Source: Brevundimonas vesicularis NBRC 12165 (GTDB lineage: Bacteria > Pseudomonadota > Alphaproteobacteria > Caulobacterales > Caulobacteraceae). Taken from it: a DNA stretch of 64,000 nucleotides. The stretch covers positions 124,001-188,000 of the forward strand of contig NZ_BCWM01000001.1 in the NCBI RefSeq assembly GCF_001592205.1, given 5' to 3'. The notes under the pieces were generated by a model. It was not told where the DNA came from and did not search any database. It worked only from the letters and a program-made list of their open reading frames with translations. This document shows positions 20,911-28,952 of this stretch, in pieces. Both the position numbers and the translations under genes were made by a program. Within the stretch, counting starts at the first letter, position 1. Each line of letters opens with the position of its first letter.

Positions 20911-21755
20911 GTTCCTCTTCCGGTCGGTGCACCAACGAGACCAGCACCACCGAGATGATCATCAGCAGGAACCAGCTGCCCAGCTTGGCCAGGGACACCA
21001 TCTCCCACCCGTCCGCCTGCCCCGGATACACCCAGGCCCGCCCCAGCGTGCCCAGGTTCTCGGCGAACCAGATGAACAGCGCCACCAGGAAATAACCCAG
21101 CAGCAGCGGCATCGACCGCCGCTTCCGGTCCGCCGTGAAATAGAACCATCCCCGCCCGAACAAAACGGCGGTCGCGATGAACAGCGCGATGCGCACGTCC
21201 GGAAGCCAGTGATGGACGAAGAAGTTGACGTAGATCGCCGCCGCCAGCACCCAGGTCGTCCACAGCGGCGGATACCTCCGCACCCGAATATGAAAGATGC
21301 GCTGCACCCGCGCGATATAGCTGCCGACCGCCGCATACATGAAGCCCGAGAACAACGGCACTGCCCCGATCCGCAGCAGACTATCCTCTGGATAAACCCA
21401 CGACCCGTGCGCGGTCTTGAATAGCTCCATGATCGTCCCCGCCACATGGAACAGGAAGATCACCCGCGCCTCTTCCCAGCTCTCCAGCCGGAAGATCAGC
21501 ATCGCCGCCTGGATCACCACCGCCCCGACCGCCAGGAAATCGTAACGGGACACCGGCGCCCTCTCCGGCCAAAGCAGAAACGTCCCCAGGATCAAGGCCA
21601 GCATCAGCCCCCCCGAACAGACACGCCCACCCCTGCTTCAGCCCGAACCACAAGAACTCATAGGCCTTGCGCCGCGCCCACGACCGATCCGCCCACGCCT
21701 CGGCCCGCGTCATCAGACGGCGCCCCCAGGCTTCGAGCGGAAGTGCGTGGTTCAT
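20882..21755 (-). pseudogene. DUF817 membrane protein, frameshifted
   Basis: The two frames together make one DUF817 protein of about 290 residues. The first frame (from the ATG at 21755) gives the N-terminus up to GLKQGWACLFGG. The second frame (from about 21607 down to 20882) gives the rest, starting LMLALILGTFLLWP. The break lies in a run of seven C (21608-21614); six C would restore the frame exactly. Roughly eight hydrophobic segments follow. The function of DUF817 is unknown. It may be a sequencing or assembly error, a real mutation, or a phase-variable tract. The 3' end overlaps dedA. Confidence 0.8.
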
Positions 21756-21832
21756 CGCATTACCCGTGACGGCGCAGCGAAAAACTTCAAGAGCGGACCG
21801 TTCCCGCGCTGCGGAGTTTCAACCGCATTAAA

Positions 21833-21857
21833 GGAACCCGAGAGCGAATTTCCTGTT
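21833..21857 (+). promoter_or_regulatory. Possible EcfG-type promoter, one mismatch
   Basis: GGAAC (21833-21837), 16 bases, then TGTT (21854-21857) against the consensus CGTT. It ends about 57 bases before the EAL gene ATG. Inference from motif only. Confidence 0.35.
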
Positions 21858-21913
21858 CGACATCAGTCTTTAACGCCTGCCGCCTTAGACTTGCCGGCCA
21901 GTAGGAGAAGCTT

Positions 21914-22681
21914 ATGTCTTGCGCAGGCTGTAAGGATGGGGCGGGGTTTGACCTGCCGATCACCATGGCGTTCCAGCCGATCGTCGATGTGACGACCCAG
22001 ACGGTCTTCGCCTACGAGGCCCTGGTGCGGGGCAAGGACGGCCGGGGCGCGGGTCAGGTTCTGTCGCATATCTCCCACGACAACCGCTATGCCTTCGATC
22101 AGCTGTGCCGCACGACCGCCATCGATCTCGCCGCCGGTCTGGATATGACGGCGGGCGGCGCCAGCCTGTCGATCAACTTCCTGCCCAACGCCGTCTATGA
22201 GCCGCGCGCCTGCATCCGCGCCACCCTGGCGGCGGCGATGCGCACCAACTTCCCGGTGGATCGGATCATCTTCGAGTTCACCGAGAGCGAGGTGATGGAC
22301 ACCGACCACATCCTGAACATCCTGCGATCCTATCGCGCCATGGGCTTCAAGACCGCCATCGACGACTTCGGTGCCTGCTATGCGGGTCTAGGCCTGCTCA
22401 GCCTGTTCCAGCCCGACATCGTCAAGCTGGACATGGCCCTGGTGCGCGACATCGACACCAACACGGTCAAGCGCACCATCGTGCGCAACACGCTGAACAT
22501 GCTGTGGGACCTGGGCATCCAGCCCGTCTGCGAAGGCATCGAGACCCTGGCCGAACATGATGTCCTGCGCGATCTCGGCGTCGATCTGATGCAGGGCTAT
22601 CTGCTGGCGAAGCCGGCGCTGGAAGCCTTGTCTCCTGTCGCCTGGCCTGACCAGGCTGCGCCTGTGGCCCTAAGCGCCTGA
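21914..22681 (+). CDS. EAL-domain cyclic-di-GMP phosphodiesterase
   Basis: A stand-alone EAL protein of 255 residues that probably hydrolyses c-di-GMP to pGpG. All the metal- and substrate-binding residues seem present: Glu35 of EAL, Asn88, Glu121/Glu124 of EFTES, Asp150-Asp151 of DDFG, Lys171, Glu207/Glu210 of EGIET and Gln227 of QGYLLAKP. It has no sensor domain other than a short N-terminus with a Cys-x2-Cys pair (CAGC). The ribosome-binding site AGGAGAAG is close to the ATG. PleD, a c-di-GMP synthase, lies 11 kb away. Confidence 0.92.
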   Translation: MSCAGCKDGAGFDLPITMAFQPIVDVTTQTVFAYEALVRGKDGRGAGQVLSHISHDNRYAFDQLCRTTAIDLAAGLDMTAGGASLSINFLPNAVYEPRACIRATLAAAMRTNFPVDRIIFEFTESEVMDTDHILNILRSYRAMGFKTAIDDFGACYAGLGLLSLFQPDIVKLDMALVRDIDTNTVKRTIVRNTLNMLWDLGIQPVCEGIETLAEHDVLRDLGVDLMQGYLLAKPALEALSPVAWPDQAAPVALSA

Positions 22682-22724
22682 TCGCCACGCGCCCGCCGCT
22701 GAACGGCGGCCGCGCGACCTCTGA

Positions 22725-23195
22725 CTATCCCCGCCCGCGATAGGTCGGCACGCCCTGGTCCGGCAGCCACAGCCCCTCGGGCGGCGCACCGGTCTGCCAG
22801 AAGACGTCGATCGGGATGCCGCCGCGCGGATACCAGTATCCGCCGATCCTCAGCCACTTGGGTTCCAGCAAGTCCGCCAGCTTACGGCCGATGGCGACGG
22901 TGCAGTCCTCGTGGAAGGCGCCGTGATTGCGGAAGCTGGTCAGATACAGCTTCAGGCTCTTGGATTCGACCAGCCAGTCGCCCGGCGCATAGTCGATGAC
23001 GATGTGGGCGAAATCCGGCTGGCCCGTCACCGGGCACAGGCTGGTGAACTCCGGCGCCGTGAACCGGGCCAGATATAGCGTGTCCGCATGCGGGTTCGGC
23101 ACCCGCTCCAGCACCGCCGTCTCGGGACTGGTCGGAGCGGCGGTTTGGGCGCCGAGCTGGCTGAGGTTGTCGGTGTAGTGGGTCATGCCGGGCAT
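22725..23195 (-). CDS. queF: NADPH-dependent 7-cyano-7-deazaguanine reductase
   Basis: QueF reduces preQ0 to preQ1 in queuosine synthesis for tRNA. The 156-residue length is that of the unimodular type. The active-site Cys54 lies in [13 protein letters not shown] with Asp61, and the QueF motif [19 protein letters not shown] follows. Either of two ATGs, 23195 or 23186, could be the start; neither has a strong ribosome-binding site. It converges on the EAL gene. No other queuosine gene lies in the window, and I did not recognise a preQ1 riboswitch ahead of it. Confidence 0.95.
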   Translation of the reverse strand: MPGMTHYTDNLSQLGAQTAAPTSPETAVLERVPNPHADTLYLARFTAPEFTSLCPVTGQPDFAHIVIDYAPGDWLVESKSLKLYLTSFRNHGAFHEDCTVAIGRKLADLLEPKWLRIGGYWYPRGGIPIDVFWQTGAPPEGLWLPDQGVPTYRGRG

Positions 23196-23239
23196 TTAGG
23201 CGCTTGCCGCTCAGATGAAAATCCTCCCCCGCTGCACTT

Positions 23240-23390
23240 CCCTCTCCCATTGGGAGAGGGCTTGAGCGCACGGCGGCGTCAGCCGGCGTCATTGCGCGAA
23301 AGGGTGAGGGTCGGATGGCGCGATCTGGCCAACCGACCGACCCTCATCCGGCCCTCCGGGCCACCTTCTCCCAACGGGAGAAGGAAGGCG
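23240..23390. repeat. Intergenic palindromic repeat element in a 464-bp gap
   Basis: The gap 23196-23659 has no convincing gene. It holds a hairpin at 23240-23260 (CCCTCTCCC / GGGAGAGGG), then GGGTGAGGGTCGG (23302-23314) whose near-complement CCGACCCTCATCC follows at 23335-23349, then TTCTCCCAACGGGAGAA (23366-23382). Elements of this composition are scattered in many proteobacterial genomes. Two ATTAGAC direct repeats lie further on (23551-23566). Confidence 0.75.
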
Positions 23391-23659
23391 ATCAGCCAGC
23401 CGTCCTAATCCCGGACGGCTTCTCTCGCCCTTTCAACGCCTTCGCCGCGACCAGCGTCAATCGACCGACCCTACGCCCGAACCGCCGTATGATGGCCGGT
23501 TTTCACCCGACGCCGGCCACCGCCCTATTTCACCCCGCCCCCGACCCGAGATTAGACGAATTAGACTCATTTTTTCGCGCCACCGTCTGAAATCCCCGCG
23601 ATTGCCTTCCCCGGCGACAGCCCGCTAAGCGTAGCGAAAGACAACCAAAGGAGACGCCC

Positions 23660-24592
23660 GTGGCCATTCCCGCTTCGCTGCAAAAAGGTCTGATCCTGCC
23701 GATCATTTCGGCGCCGATGTTCCTGGTGTCCGGACCGGATCTGGTGGTCGAGGCCTGCAATGCGGGCGTGATCGGCACCTTCCCGTCGCTGAACCAGCGC
23801 ACGACCGAGGGCTATCGCGACTGGATTCATGAAATCAAAGGCCGGCTGAAGCCCGAGGCCGCGGCTTTCGGTGTCAACCACATCGTCCACCCGACCAACC
23901 CCCGGCTGATGGCCGACATGATGGTGTCGGTCGAGGAGAAGGTGCCGCTGATCATCACCTCCTTGGGCGCCGTGCGCGACGTGGTCGACGCGGTCCATGG
24001 CTACGGCGGTCAGGTCTTCCATGACATCGCCAACATTCGCCATGCGCGAAAGGCGGCCGAGGCGGGCGTCGATGGTCTGATCCTGGTTGCCAACGGCGCG
24101 GGCGGCCATGCGGGCATCATCAACCCCTTCGCCCTGGTCAATGAGGTTCGCAACTTCTTCAAGGGGACCATCATCCTGTCGGGCGCGCTTTCGACGGGTC
24201 AGGACGTGGCGGCCGCCCTGATGCTGGGCGCGGACTTCGCCTATATGGGCACGCGCTTCATCAACACGACCGAGGCCATGGCCGCCGACGCCTACAAGCA
24301 GATGGTCATCGACAGCGGCGCGACCGACATCGTCCACACGCCCGCCGTGTCCGGCATCCCCGCCAACTTCATGAGCAAGTCGCTGATCGAAAACGGCATC
24401 GATCCGAAGACCTTGCCAGAGCACAAGCTGGACATGGGCGACGAGGCCAAGGCCTGGAAGACCGTCTGGTCCGCCGGCCAGGGCGCGGGCGCCATCCACG
24501 ACGTCCTGCCGACCGCCGAACTGGTCGCGCGCCTGCGACAAGAGTTCGCTCAGGCCACGGAGGAATTCGCCATCAAGGCCGGAGCACGCTAA
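23660..24592 (+). CDS. Nitronate monooxygenase / 2-nitropropane dioxygenase family
   Basis: A 310-residue FMN-dependent TIM-barrel protein of the nitronate monooxygenase family, which oxidises alkyl nitronates. Visible are the N-terminal PIISAPMFLVSGPDLV, the active-site loop ANGAGGHAG with the presumed catalytic His, and the phosphate-binding ALSTGQDVAAALMLGADFAYMGTRF region. The start is GTG at 23660 with AAAGGAG eight bases upstream. It stands alone after the repeat-bearing gap; the ATTAGAC repeats about 95 bp ahead could be an operator. Confidence 0.88.
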   Translation: MAIPASLQKGLILPIISAPMFLVSGPDLVVEACNAGVIGTFPSLNQRTTEGYRDWIHEIKGRLKPEAAAFGVNHIVHPTNPRLMADMMVSVEEKVPLIITSLGAVRDVVDAVHGYGGQVFHDIANIRHARKAAEAGVDGLILVANGAGGHAGIINPFALVNEVRNFFKGTIILSGALSTGQDVAAALMLGADFAYMGTRFINTTEAMAADAYKQMVIDSGATDIVHTPAVSGIPANFMSKSLIENGIDPKTLPEHKLDMGDEAKAWKTVWSAGQGAGAIHDVLPTAELVARLRQEFAQATEEFAIKAGAR

Positions 24593-24630
24593 AGGCGGCG
24601 CAAATCCGCTTCTCTCGCGCTGGAGCCCCC

Positions 24631-25347
24631 ATGATCCGCACGACCATCCTCGCCGCCCTCTCCGTCTCCGCGCTCGCCGTTGCGCTGCCGGCCGCCGCCC
24701 AGTCAGCGCCTGGATCCGCCCCGACGTCCGCGCGCGACGCCTGGTCCTTCGAACTGGGCGCGGGCACGGACAACCGCTCCAAGGACGCGTCCAAGTCCGG
24801 CAACGACGGCTACGCCTTCGGCTCGGCGACCTGGGAAAGCGCGGACGGCCTGTTCTACGTCGGCCCCGGCTTCCAGACGATCCAGGCCGGCGGCTCCAAC
24901 GTCGAGGCCGAGTTCGTGGTCGGCTATCAGCCAGAGGCCTTCGGCTATCGGTTCGACTTCAATGTCGCCTACAAGAACCGCCTCGACGCCGAAGCCGGCT
25001 ATGATCAGGACGCCTGGGAGATCACCGGCAACGCCAGCCGCTCGATCGGCCCGGCCAGCGCGCGACTGCAGGTCCAGTATTCGCCCGACGCCGCCGGCTC
25101 GACCGACAGCTTCACCTGGGTCGAGGGCCGCCTGGGCTGGGACTTCACGCCCCAGCTGACCGGCACAGTCGCCGTCGGTCGTCGCGAGCAGAACGGCGCG
25201 CCCGATTACACCGGCTGGAACGCCGGCGTGACCTACGCCCTCACCGACGCCTTAGAGCTGGACCTTCGCTACTACGACACGGACGCCCACACCTTCGGCG
25301 AACAATATGAGGACGCCCTGGTCGCCGAGGTCGCCTACGCCTTCTGA
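24631..25347 (+). CDS. TorF-family putative porin
   Basis: A 238-residue outer-membrane beta-barrel protein. It starts with a signal peptide (MIRTTILAALSVSALAVALP, cut near AAAQS), shows alternating strands rich in aromatic residues and ends in AYAF, the C-terminal Phe used for outer-membrane insertion. The length and the pattern suggest the TorF / Gcw_chp family. Its cargo is unknown. GGAG lies just before the ATG. It follows the nitronate monooxygenase gene by 38 bp and might be co-transcribed. Confidence 0.72.
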   Translation: MIRTTILAALSVSALAVALPAAAQSAPGSAPTSARDAWSFELGAGTDNRSKDASKSGNDGYAFGSATWESADGLFYVGPGFQTIQAGGSNVEAEFVVGYQPEAFGYRFDFNVAYKNRLDAEAGYDQDAWEITGNASRSIGPASARLQVQYSPDAAGSTDSFTWVEGRLGWDFTPQLTGTVAVGRREQNGAPDYTGWNAGVTYALTDALELDLRYYDTDAHTFGEQYEDALVAEVAYAF

Positions 25348-25523
25348 TCGCCAGCCCCTTGCGTAACGGTTGTCGGGCGCCCATCTAGGTTTGGTCGATC
25401 TCTCTGCGTAACGCCGCTGCTCCCTTTGCATCACGCACCGAGGTCCAAAAGCCGATCCCATTCAGACCCGACAGGCCGACCAGGGATCCCTCCCTGCGGT
25501 CAACGCCAGACGGAGGTCTCCAA

Positions 25524-25736
25524 ATGGCTACCGGCACTGTAAAATGGTACAACCCCACCAAAGGCTACGGCTTCATCGCGCCTGATGACGGCGGCAAGGA
25601 CGTCTTCGTCCACGCCTCGGCCGTCGAAACCTCGAGCGTCGGCTCGCTGAACGAAGGCCAGAAGATTTCTTACGAAATCGAGCGCGATTCGCGCTCCGGC
25701 AAAGAGTCCGCCGGTCGCCTTACGGCGGCGGAGTAG
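25524..25736 (+). CDS. Cold-shock protein, CspA family
   Basis: A 70-residue single-domain cold-shock protein that binds single-stranded RNA and DNA. Both RNA-binding motifs are intact: KGYGFIAP (RNP1) and DVFVHAS (RNP2). The ATG follows ACGGAGG. The 176 bp to the previous gene leaves room for a long 5' leader, which in csp genes often controls translation. An IF-1-like gene follows after 51 bp, then a third small gene; see the findings. Confidence 0.95.
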   Translation: MATGTVKWYNPTKGYGFIAPDDGGKDVFVHASAVETSSVGSLNEGQKISYEIERDSRSGKESAGRLTAAE

Positions 25737-25787
25737 GACACGCTCCAAGCGTCCAACACGAATGAGCCGGCCCCAACCAGGGCCGAC

Positions 25788-25982
25788 GTGATCGCCTTCG
25801 ACGGCGAGGTCATCAAACTGATGCCGCTCGGCGGCCGTCGTGTTCGCCTGGACAACGGCCACCTGATCACGGTCCTGCCCTCGCTGGGCGCCCAGACGGG
25901 CGTCTCGCTGCTGGGCGACCGCGTGACGGTGGAAATCGCCTTCAATCAGCTGAAGGGCTGGCGCCTGTCGCGCCAGCCCTGA
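25788..25982 (+). CDS. IF-1-like S1/OB-fold protein
   Basis: A 64-residue protein that lines up with translation initiation factor IF-1 over nearly its whole length: G-x-V start, RVRLDNGHLITVLPS (compare RVELENGH in IF-1), then LLGDRVTVEIAFNQLKGWRL (compare GDKVTVEL...KGRI). It is divergent enough to be a paralogue rather than the housekeeping infA. The start is GTG at 25788; I see no strong ribosome-binding site. It follows the cold-shock gene by 51 bp on the same strand. A role in translation or RNA binding after cold or stress is inference. Confidence 0.7.
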   Translation: MIAFDGEVIKLMPLGGRRVRLDNGHLITVLPSLGAQTGVSLLGDRVTVEIAFNQLKGWRLSRQP

Positions 25983-26005
25983 GGCTTCTGCATACGGATG
26001 CCGAC

Positions 26006-26263
26006 ATGACCCCGCTCGCCGACATGATCCCCGCGATGACCGACGCCGACCTGACGACGCTGCGCGCCAACGCCGCCCGCCTGGTCGAACACGGCGCCTC
26101 GACCCAGGTCATGGCCGCCAGCGACATCATCCCGGTCATCGACACCGAAATGGCTCGCCGCGCGGCCCTGCCCAAGCCCGCAAAGGCCCCGGTCAAGCGC
26201 GCCGCCCCCAAGAAGAAGCTGCCACCTGTCACCGGACACCAGACAGCCCTTCCCTCCAGCTGA
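26006..26263 (+). CDS. Hypothetical small protein with basic C-terminal tail
   Basis: An 85-residue protein that I do not recognise. The first 55 residues look helical (DADLTTLRANAARLVEHG); the last 30 are rich in Lys, Pro and Ala (PKPAKAPVKRAAPKKKL), a tail able to bind nucleic acid. It starts at an ATG 23 bp after the IF-1-like gene and ends 2 bp before the convergent cystathionine lyase gene. Codon use and position support a real gene, the third of a csp cluster. Confidence 0.6.
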   Translation: MTPLADMIPAMTDADLTTLRANAARLVEHGASTQVMAASDIIPVIDTEMARRAALPKPAKAPVKRAAPKKKLPPVTGHQTALPSS

Positions 26264-26265
26264 GA

Positions 26266-27429
26266 TCAGCCCAGGGCCTGATCCAGATCGGCGATCAGGT
26301 CCTCGACATTCTCGACCCCGACCGACAGCCGGATCAGGTTGTCGGTCACGCCGCCCGCCTCGCGCACCTCCTTGGGCACGCTGGCGTGGGTCATGATGGC
26401 CGGGTGGTTCACTAGACTTTCGACCCCGCCTAGCGACTCGGCCAGGGTGAAGACCTGAACCCGCTCCAGCACCCGCTTGGTGCGCTCCAGATCGCCGTCC
26501 AGTATCACCGTCACCATGCCGCCAAAACCGCCGCTCATCTGGCGCGCGGCCAGCTCATGCTGCGGGTGGGCGATCAGGCCGGGATAGATGACCTTGGCGA
26601 TCCCCGCGCGCGCCTCGAGCCAGCGCGCAATGGTCAGCGCGTTCTCGCAGTGCGCCTTCATCCGCAGCGCCAGCGTCTTCAGCCCCCGGTTGGCCAGGAA
26701 GGCGTCGAACGGCCCCATGATGCCGCCGACCGAGTTCTGCAGGAACTTGATCCGCGTCGCCAACTCGGCGTCGGCCGTCACCAGCACGCCGCCGATGATG
26801 TCCGAATGGCCGTTCAGGTATTTGGTCGCCGAGTGCATCACCACGTCCGCCCCCAGGCTCAGCGGCTGCTGGCAGAAGGGGGTGGCGAAGGTGTTGTCCA
26901 CGACCAGCAGCAGACCGTTCGCCTTGGCCACCTTCGACAGGGCGGCGATATCGGCCAGCTTCATCAGGGGATTGGTGGGCGTCTCGACCCACAGCATCTT
27001 GGTCTTGGGCGTGATCGCCGCCTCGACCGCCGCGATGTCGCTCAGGTCCACATAGGCGAAGTCCAGCCCCATGGTTCGCCGACGCACCCGCTCGAACAGC
27101 CTCCACGAGCCGCCATACAGGTCGTCGCCCGTGACGATGTGATCGCCCGCATCCAGCAACTCCAGCGCCGTCGAGGTCGCAGCCATGCCCGAGCCGAAGC
27201 CGAACCCGTGCGTGCCGCCCTCGAGGTCCGCGATACAGGCCTCGAACGCCTCGCGCGTCGGGTTCTTGCCCCGCGCATACTCATAACCCTTGTTCACGCC
27301 CGGGCTTTCCTGGGCGTATGTCGAGGTGGCGTAGATCGGCGTCATCACCGCGCCCGTCGTCGGGTCAGGATGTTGGCCCGCATGGATGGCGCGGGTCGAA
27401 AAGCCCTGGCTGTTCTTCTTGTCGCTCAT
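26266..27429 (-). CDS. Cystathionine gamma-lyase / gamma-synthase family PLP enzyme
   Basis: A 387-residue Cys/Met metabolism PLP enzyme. The Schiff-base lysine is Lys203 in SATKYLNGHSD; the N-terminal RAIHAGQHPDP and YARGKNPTR, and the phosphate-binding GFGSGMAA are in place. Sequence alone does not separate gamma-lyase from gamma-synthase or beta-lyase. The start lies 4 bp after the cystathionine beta-synthase stop, so a gamma-lyase completing reverse transsulfuration (homocysteine to cystathionine to cysteine) is the best reading. Confidence 0.9.
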   Translation of the reverse strand: MSDKKNSQGFSTRAIHAGQHPDPTTGAVMTPIYATSTYAQESPGVNKGYEYARGKNPTREAFEACIADLEGGTHGFGFGSGMAATSTALELLDAGDHIVTGDDLYGGSWRLFERVRRRTMGLDFAYVDLSDIAAVEAAITPKTKMLWVETPTNPLMKLADIAALSKVAKANGLLLVVDNTFATPFCQQPLSLGADVVMHSATKYLNGHSDIIGGVLVTADAELATRIKFLQNSVGGIMGPFDAFLANRGLKTLALRMKAHCENALTIARWLEARAGIAKVIYPGLIAHPQHELAARQMSGGFGGMVTVILDGDLERTKRVLERVQVFTLAESLGGVESLVNHPAIMTHASVPKEVREAGGVTDNLIRLSVGVENVEDLIADLDQALG

Positions 27430-27433
27430 GGAC

Positions 27434-28834
27434 TTACCGGTTCAGGCTGAGGTGGTTGATCAGGTCGGTGCGGGTGATCAGGCCGACGAACCGCTCTCCG
27501 TCCAACACGATGGCCACCCGGTCGCGGTCGAAGACAGGGATCAGAGCGTCCAGAGGCTCATTAACCTGAAGCGTGTCCAGATCGCGGGTCATGGCCGAGG
27601 CCACCGGCTTGGCGAACCGCTCCTTCCGCGTGATCTCGTCAGTGTTCATGATGCGGATCAGGTCGCTTTCGTCCAAGATCCCGACCAGCCGGCCGTCTTC
27701 GATGATCGGCAGTTGCGATACGTCGGCGCCCTTCATCCGCTTGAAGGCGGTGTCCAGGGTATCGCCCGGCCCGGCGACGACGACATCGCCCTTCTCGTAT
27801 TTGCGGTTGATCAGGTCCGACAGGTCGCCGTGCAGCTCGCGCTCGCCCAGGCCCTGATCGGCCAGCCAGGCGTCGTTATAGACCTTCGACAGATACTTGG
27901 CCCCGGTGTCGCAGACGAAGGTGACGCAGGTCTTGGCCTCGGTCTGTTCGCGGCACCAGCGCAGGGCCGAGGCGATCAGGGTGCCCGAGGACGATCCAGC
28001 CAGAATACCTTCCTTCAGCAACAGTTCGCGCGCCGTGGCGATCGCCTCGGCGTCGGGGATCGAATAGGCCTTGTCGATCAGGCTCATGTCCGCCGTGTCG
28101 GGCACGAAGTTCTGACCGATTCCCTCGACGGAGTAGCTGCCTTCCGGCCCCGGCACGCCGTCGTTGACGATGCCGGCGAGGGTCGAGCCGACCGGATCGG
28201 CCAAGATGATCTGGGCCTTCGAGCCAACGCTCTTCAGAAACTGCGCCACGCCCGTGATGGTGCCTCCCGAGCCGATGCCGGCGACGAAGGCGTCGATGTC
28301 GCCGCCCGTCTGCTCCCAGATTTCGGGACCTGTCGTCTTCACATGGGCCTCGGCGTTGGCGGCGTTGGCGAACTGATTGACGTAGAAGCCGCCGGGAATG
28401 CCCTGGGCCAGACGCTCGGCCATGTCTGTGTAATATTCCGGATGGCCATGCGGGACGTCCGAACGCGTCAGACGAACATCGGCGCCCATCGCCCTGAGAT
28501 GCTGGATCTTTTCCTTGGACATCTTGTCCGGGATGACCAGAAGCACCTTATATCCCCTGGCCCGACCGACCAGCGTCAGCGCCAGGCCGGTATTGCCCGC
28601 CGTCGCCTCCACGATGGTGCCGCCCTCTTTCAGGAAGCCTTCGCGCTCGGCGGCGTCTAGCATCGAGATGGCGATCCGGTCCTTAATCGAACCGCCGGGG
28701 TTCTGGGACTCTAGCTTCAGCAGCAGGCGGCACGGGCCGGTGTCGATCTTCGTCACCTCCACCATCGGCGTCTTGCCGATCAGATCCAGCGGCGACGAGA
28801 CGGTCGCGCTCAGGGCGGGGGCGGTCAGGGACAT
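27434..28834 (-). CDS. Cystathionine beta-synthase with C-terminal CBS pair
   Basis: A 466-residue PLP enzyme that condenses serine and homocysteine. The catalytic part has Lys51 in GGSIKDRIA, EATAGNTGLAL and GIGSGGTITG for the PLP phosphate. Two CBS domains follow from about residue 340 (VVVAGPGDTLDTAFKRM; PVASAMTRDLDTLQV), likely binding an adenosyl ligand. I chose the ATG at 28834, which has GGAG six bases upstream, over the ATG at 28846. The next gene follows after 4 bp. I saw no SAH or SAM riboswitch in the 118 bp upstream. Confidence 0.92.
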   Translation of the reverse strand: MSLTAPALSATVSSPLDLIGKTPMVEVTKIDTGPCRLLLKLESQNPGGSIKDRIAISMLDAAEREGFLKEGGTIVEATAGNTGLALTLVGRARGYKVLLVIPDKMSKEKIQHLRAMGADVRLTRSDVPHGHPEYYTDMAERLAQGIPGGFYVNQFANAANAEAHVKTTGPEIWEQTGGDIDAFVAGIGSGGTITGVAQFLKSVGSKAQIILADPVGSTLAGIVNDGVPGPEGSYSVEGIGQNFVPDTADMSLIDKAYSIPDAEAIATARELLLKEGILAGSSSGTLIASALRWCREQTEAKTCVTFVCDTGAKYLSKVYNDAWLADQGLGERELHGDLSDLINRKYEKGDVVVAGPGDTLDTAFKRMKGADVSQLPIIEDGRLVGILDESDLIRIMNTDEITRKERFAKPVASAMTRDLDTLQVNEPLDALIPVFDRDRVAIVLDGERFVGLITRTDLINHLSLNR

Positions 28835-28952
28835 CGAAAACTCCATTCGGGGCGGGCGGAAGCTGAAGCCCCGCCGTCACGTGGTCAACTCACGCAAGAT
28901 TTGACCCCTCAAGATTTACTCAAGGGCGCGGTTCCGCGCTACGAAAGACATA

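Noticed and set aside
21747..21992. Plus-strand frame running into the EAL gene region
   Set aside because: It overlaps the EAL start in another frame and has no motif or ribosome-binding site; noise.
23315..23590. Possible 91-residue gene in the 464-bp gap
   Set aside because: Half of it is made of the palindromic repeat, with no ribosome-binding site and no motif.
28835..28952. SAH or SAM riboswitch ahead of the cystathionine genes
   Set aside because: The gap is short and divergent with rnr, and I could not find the expected conserved core.
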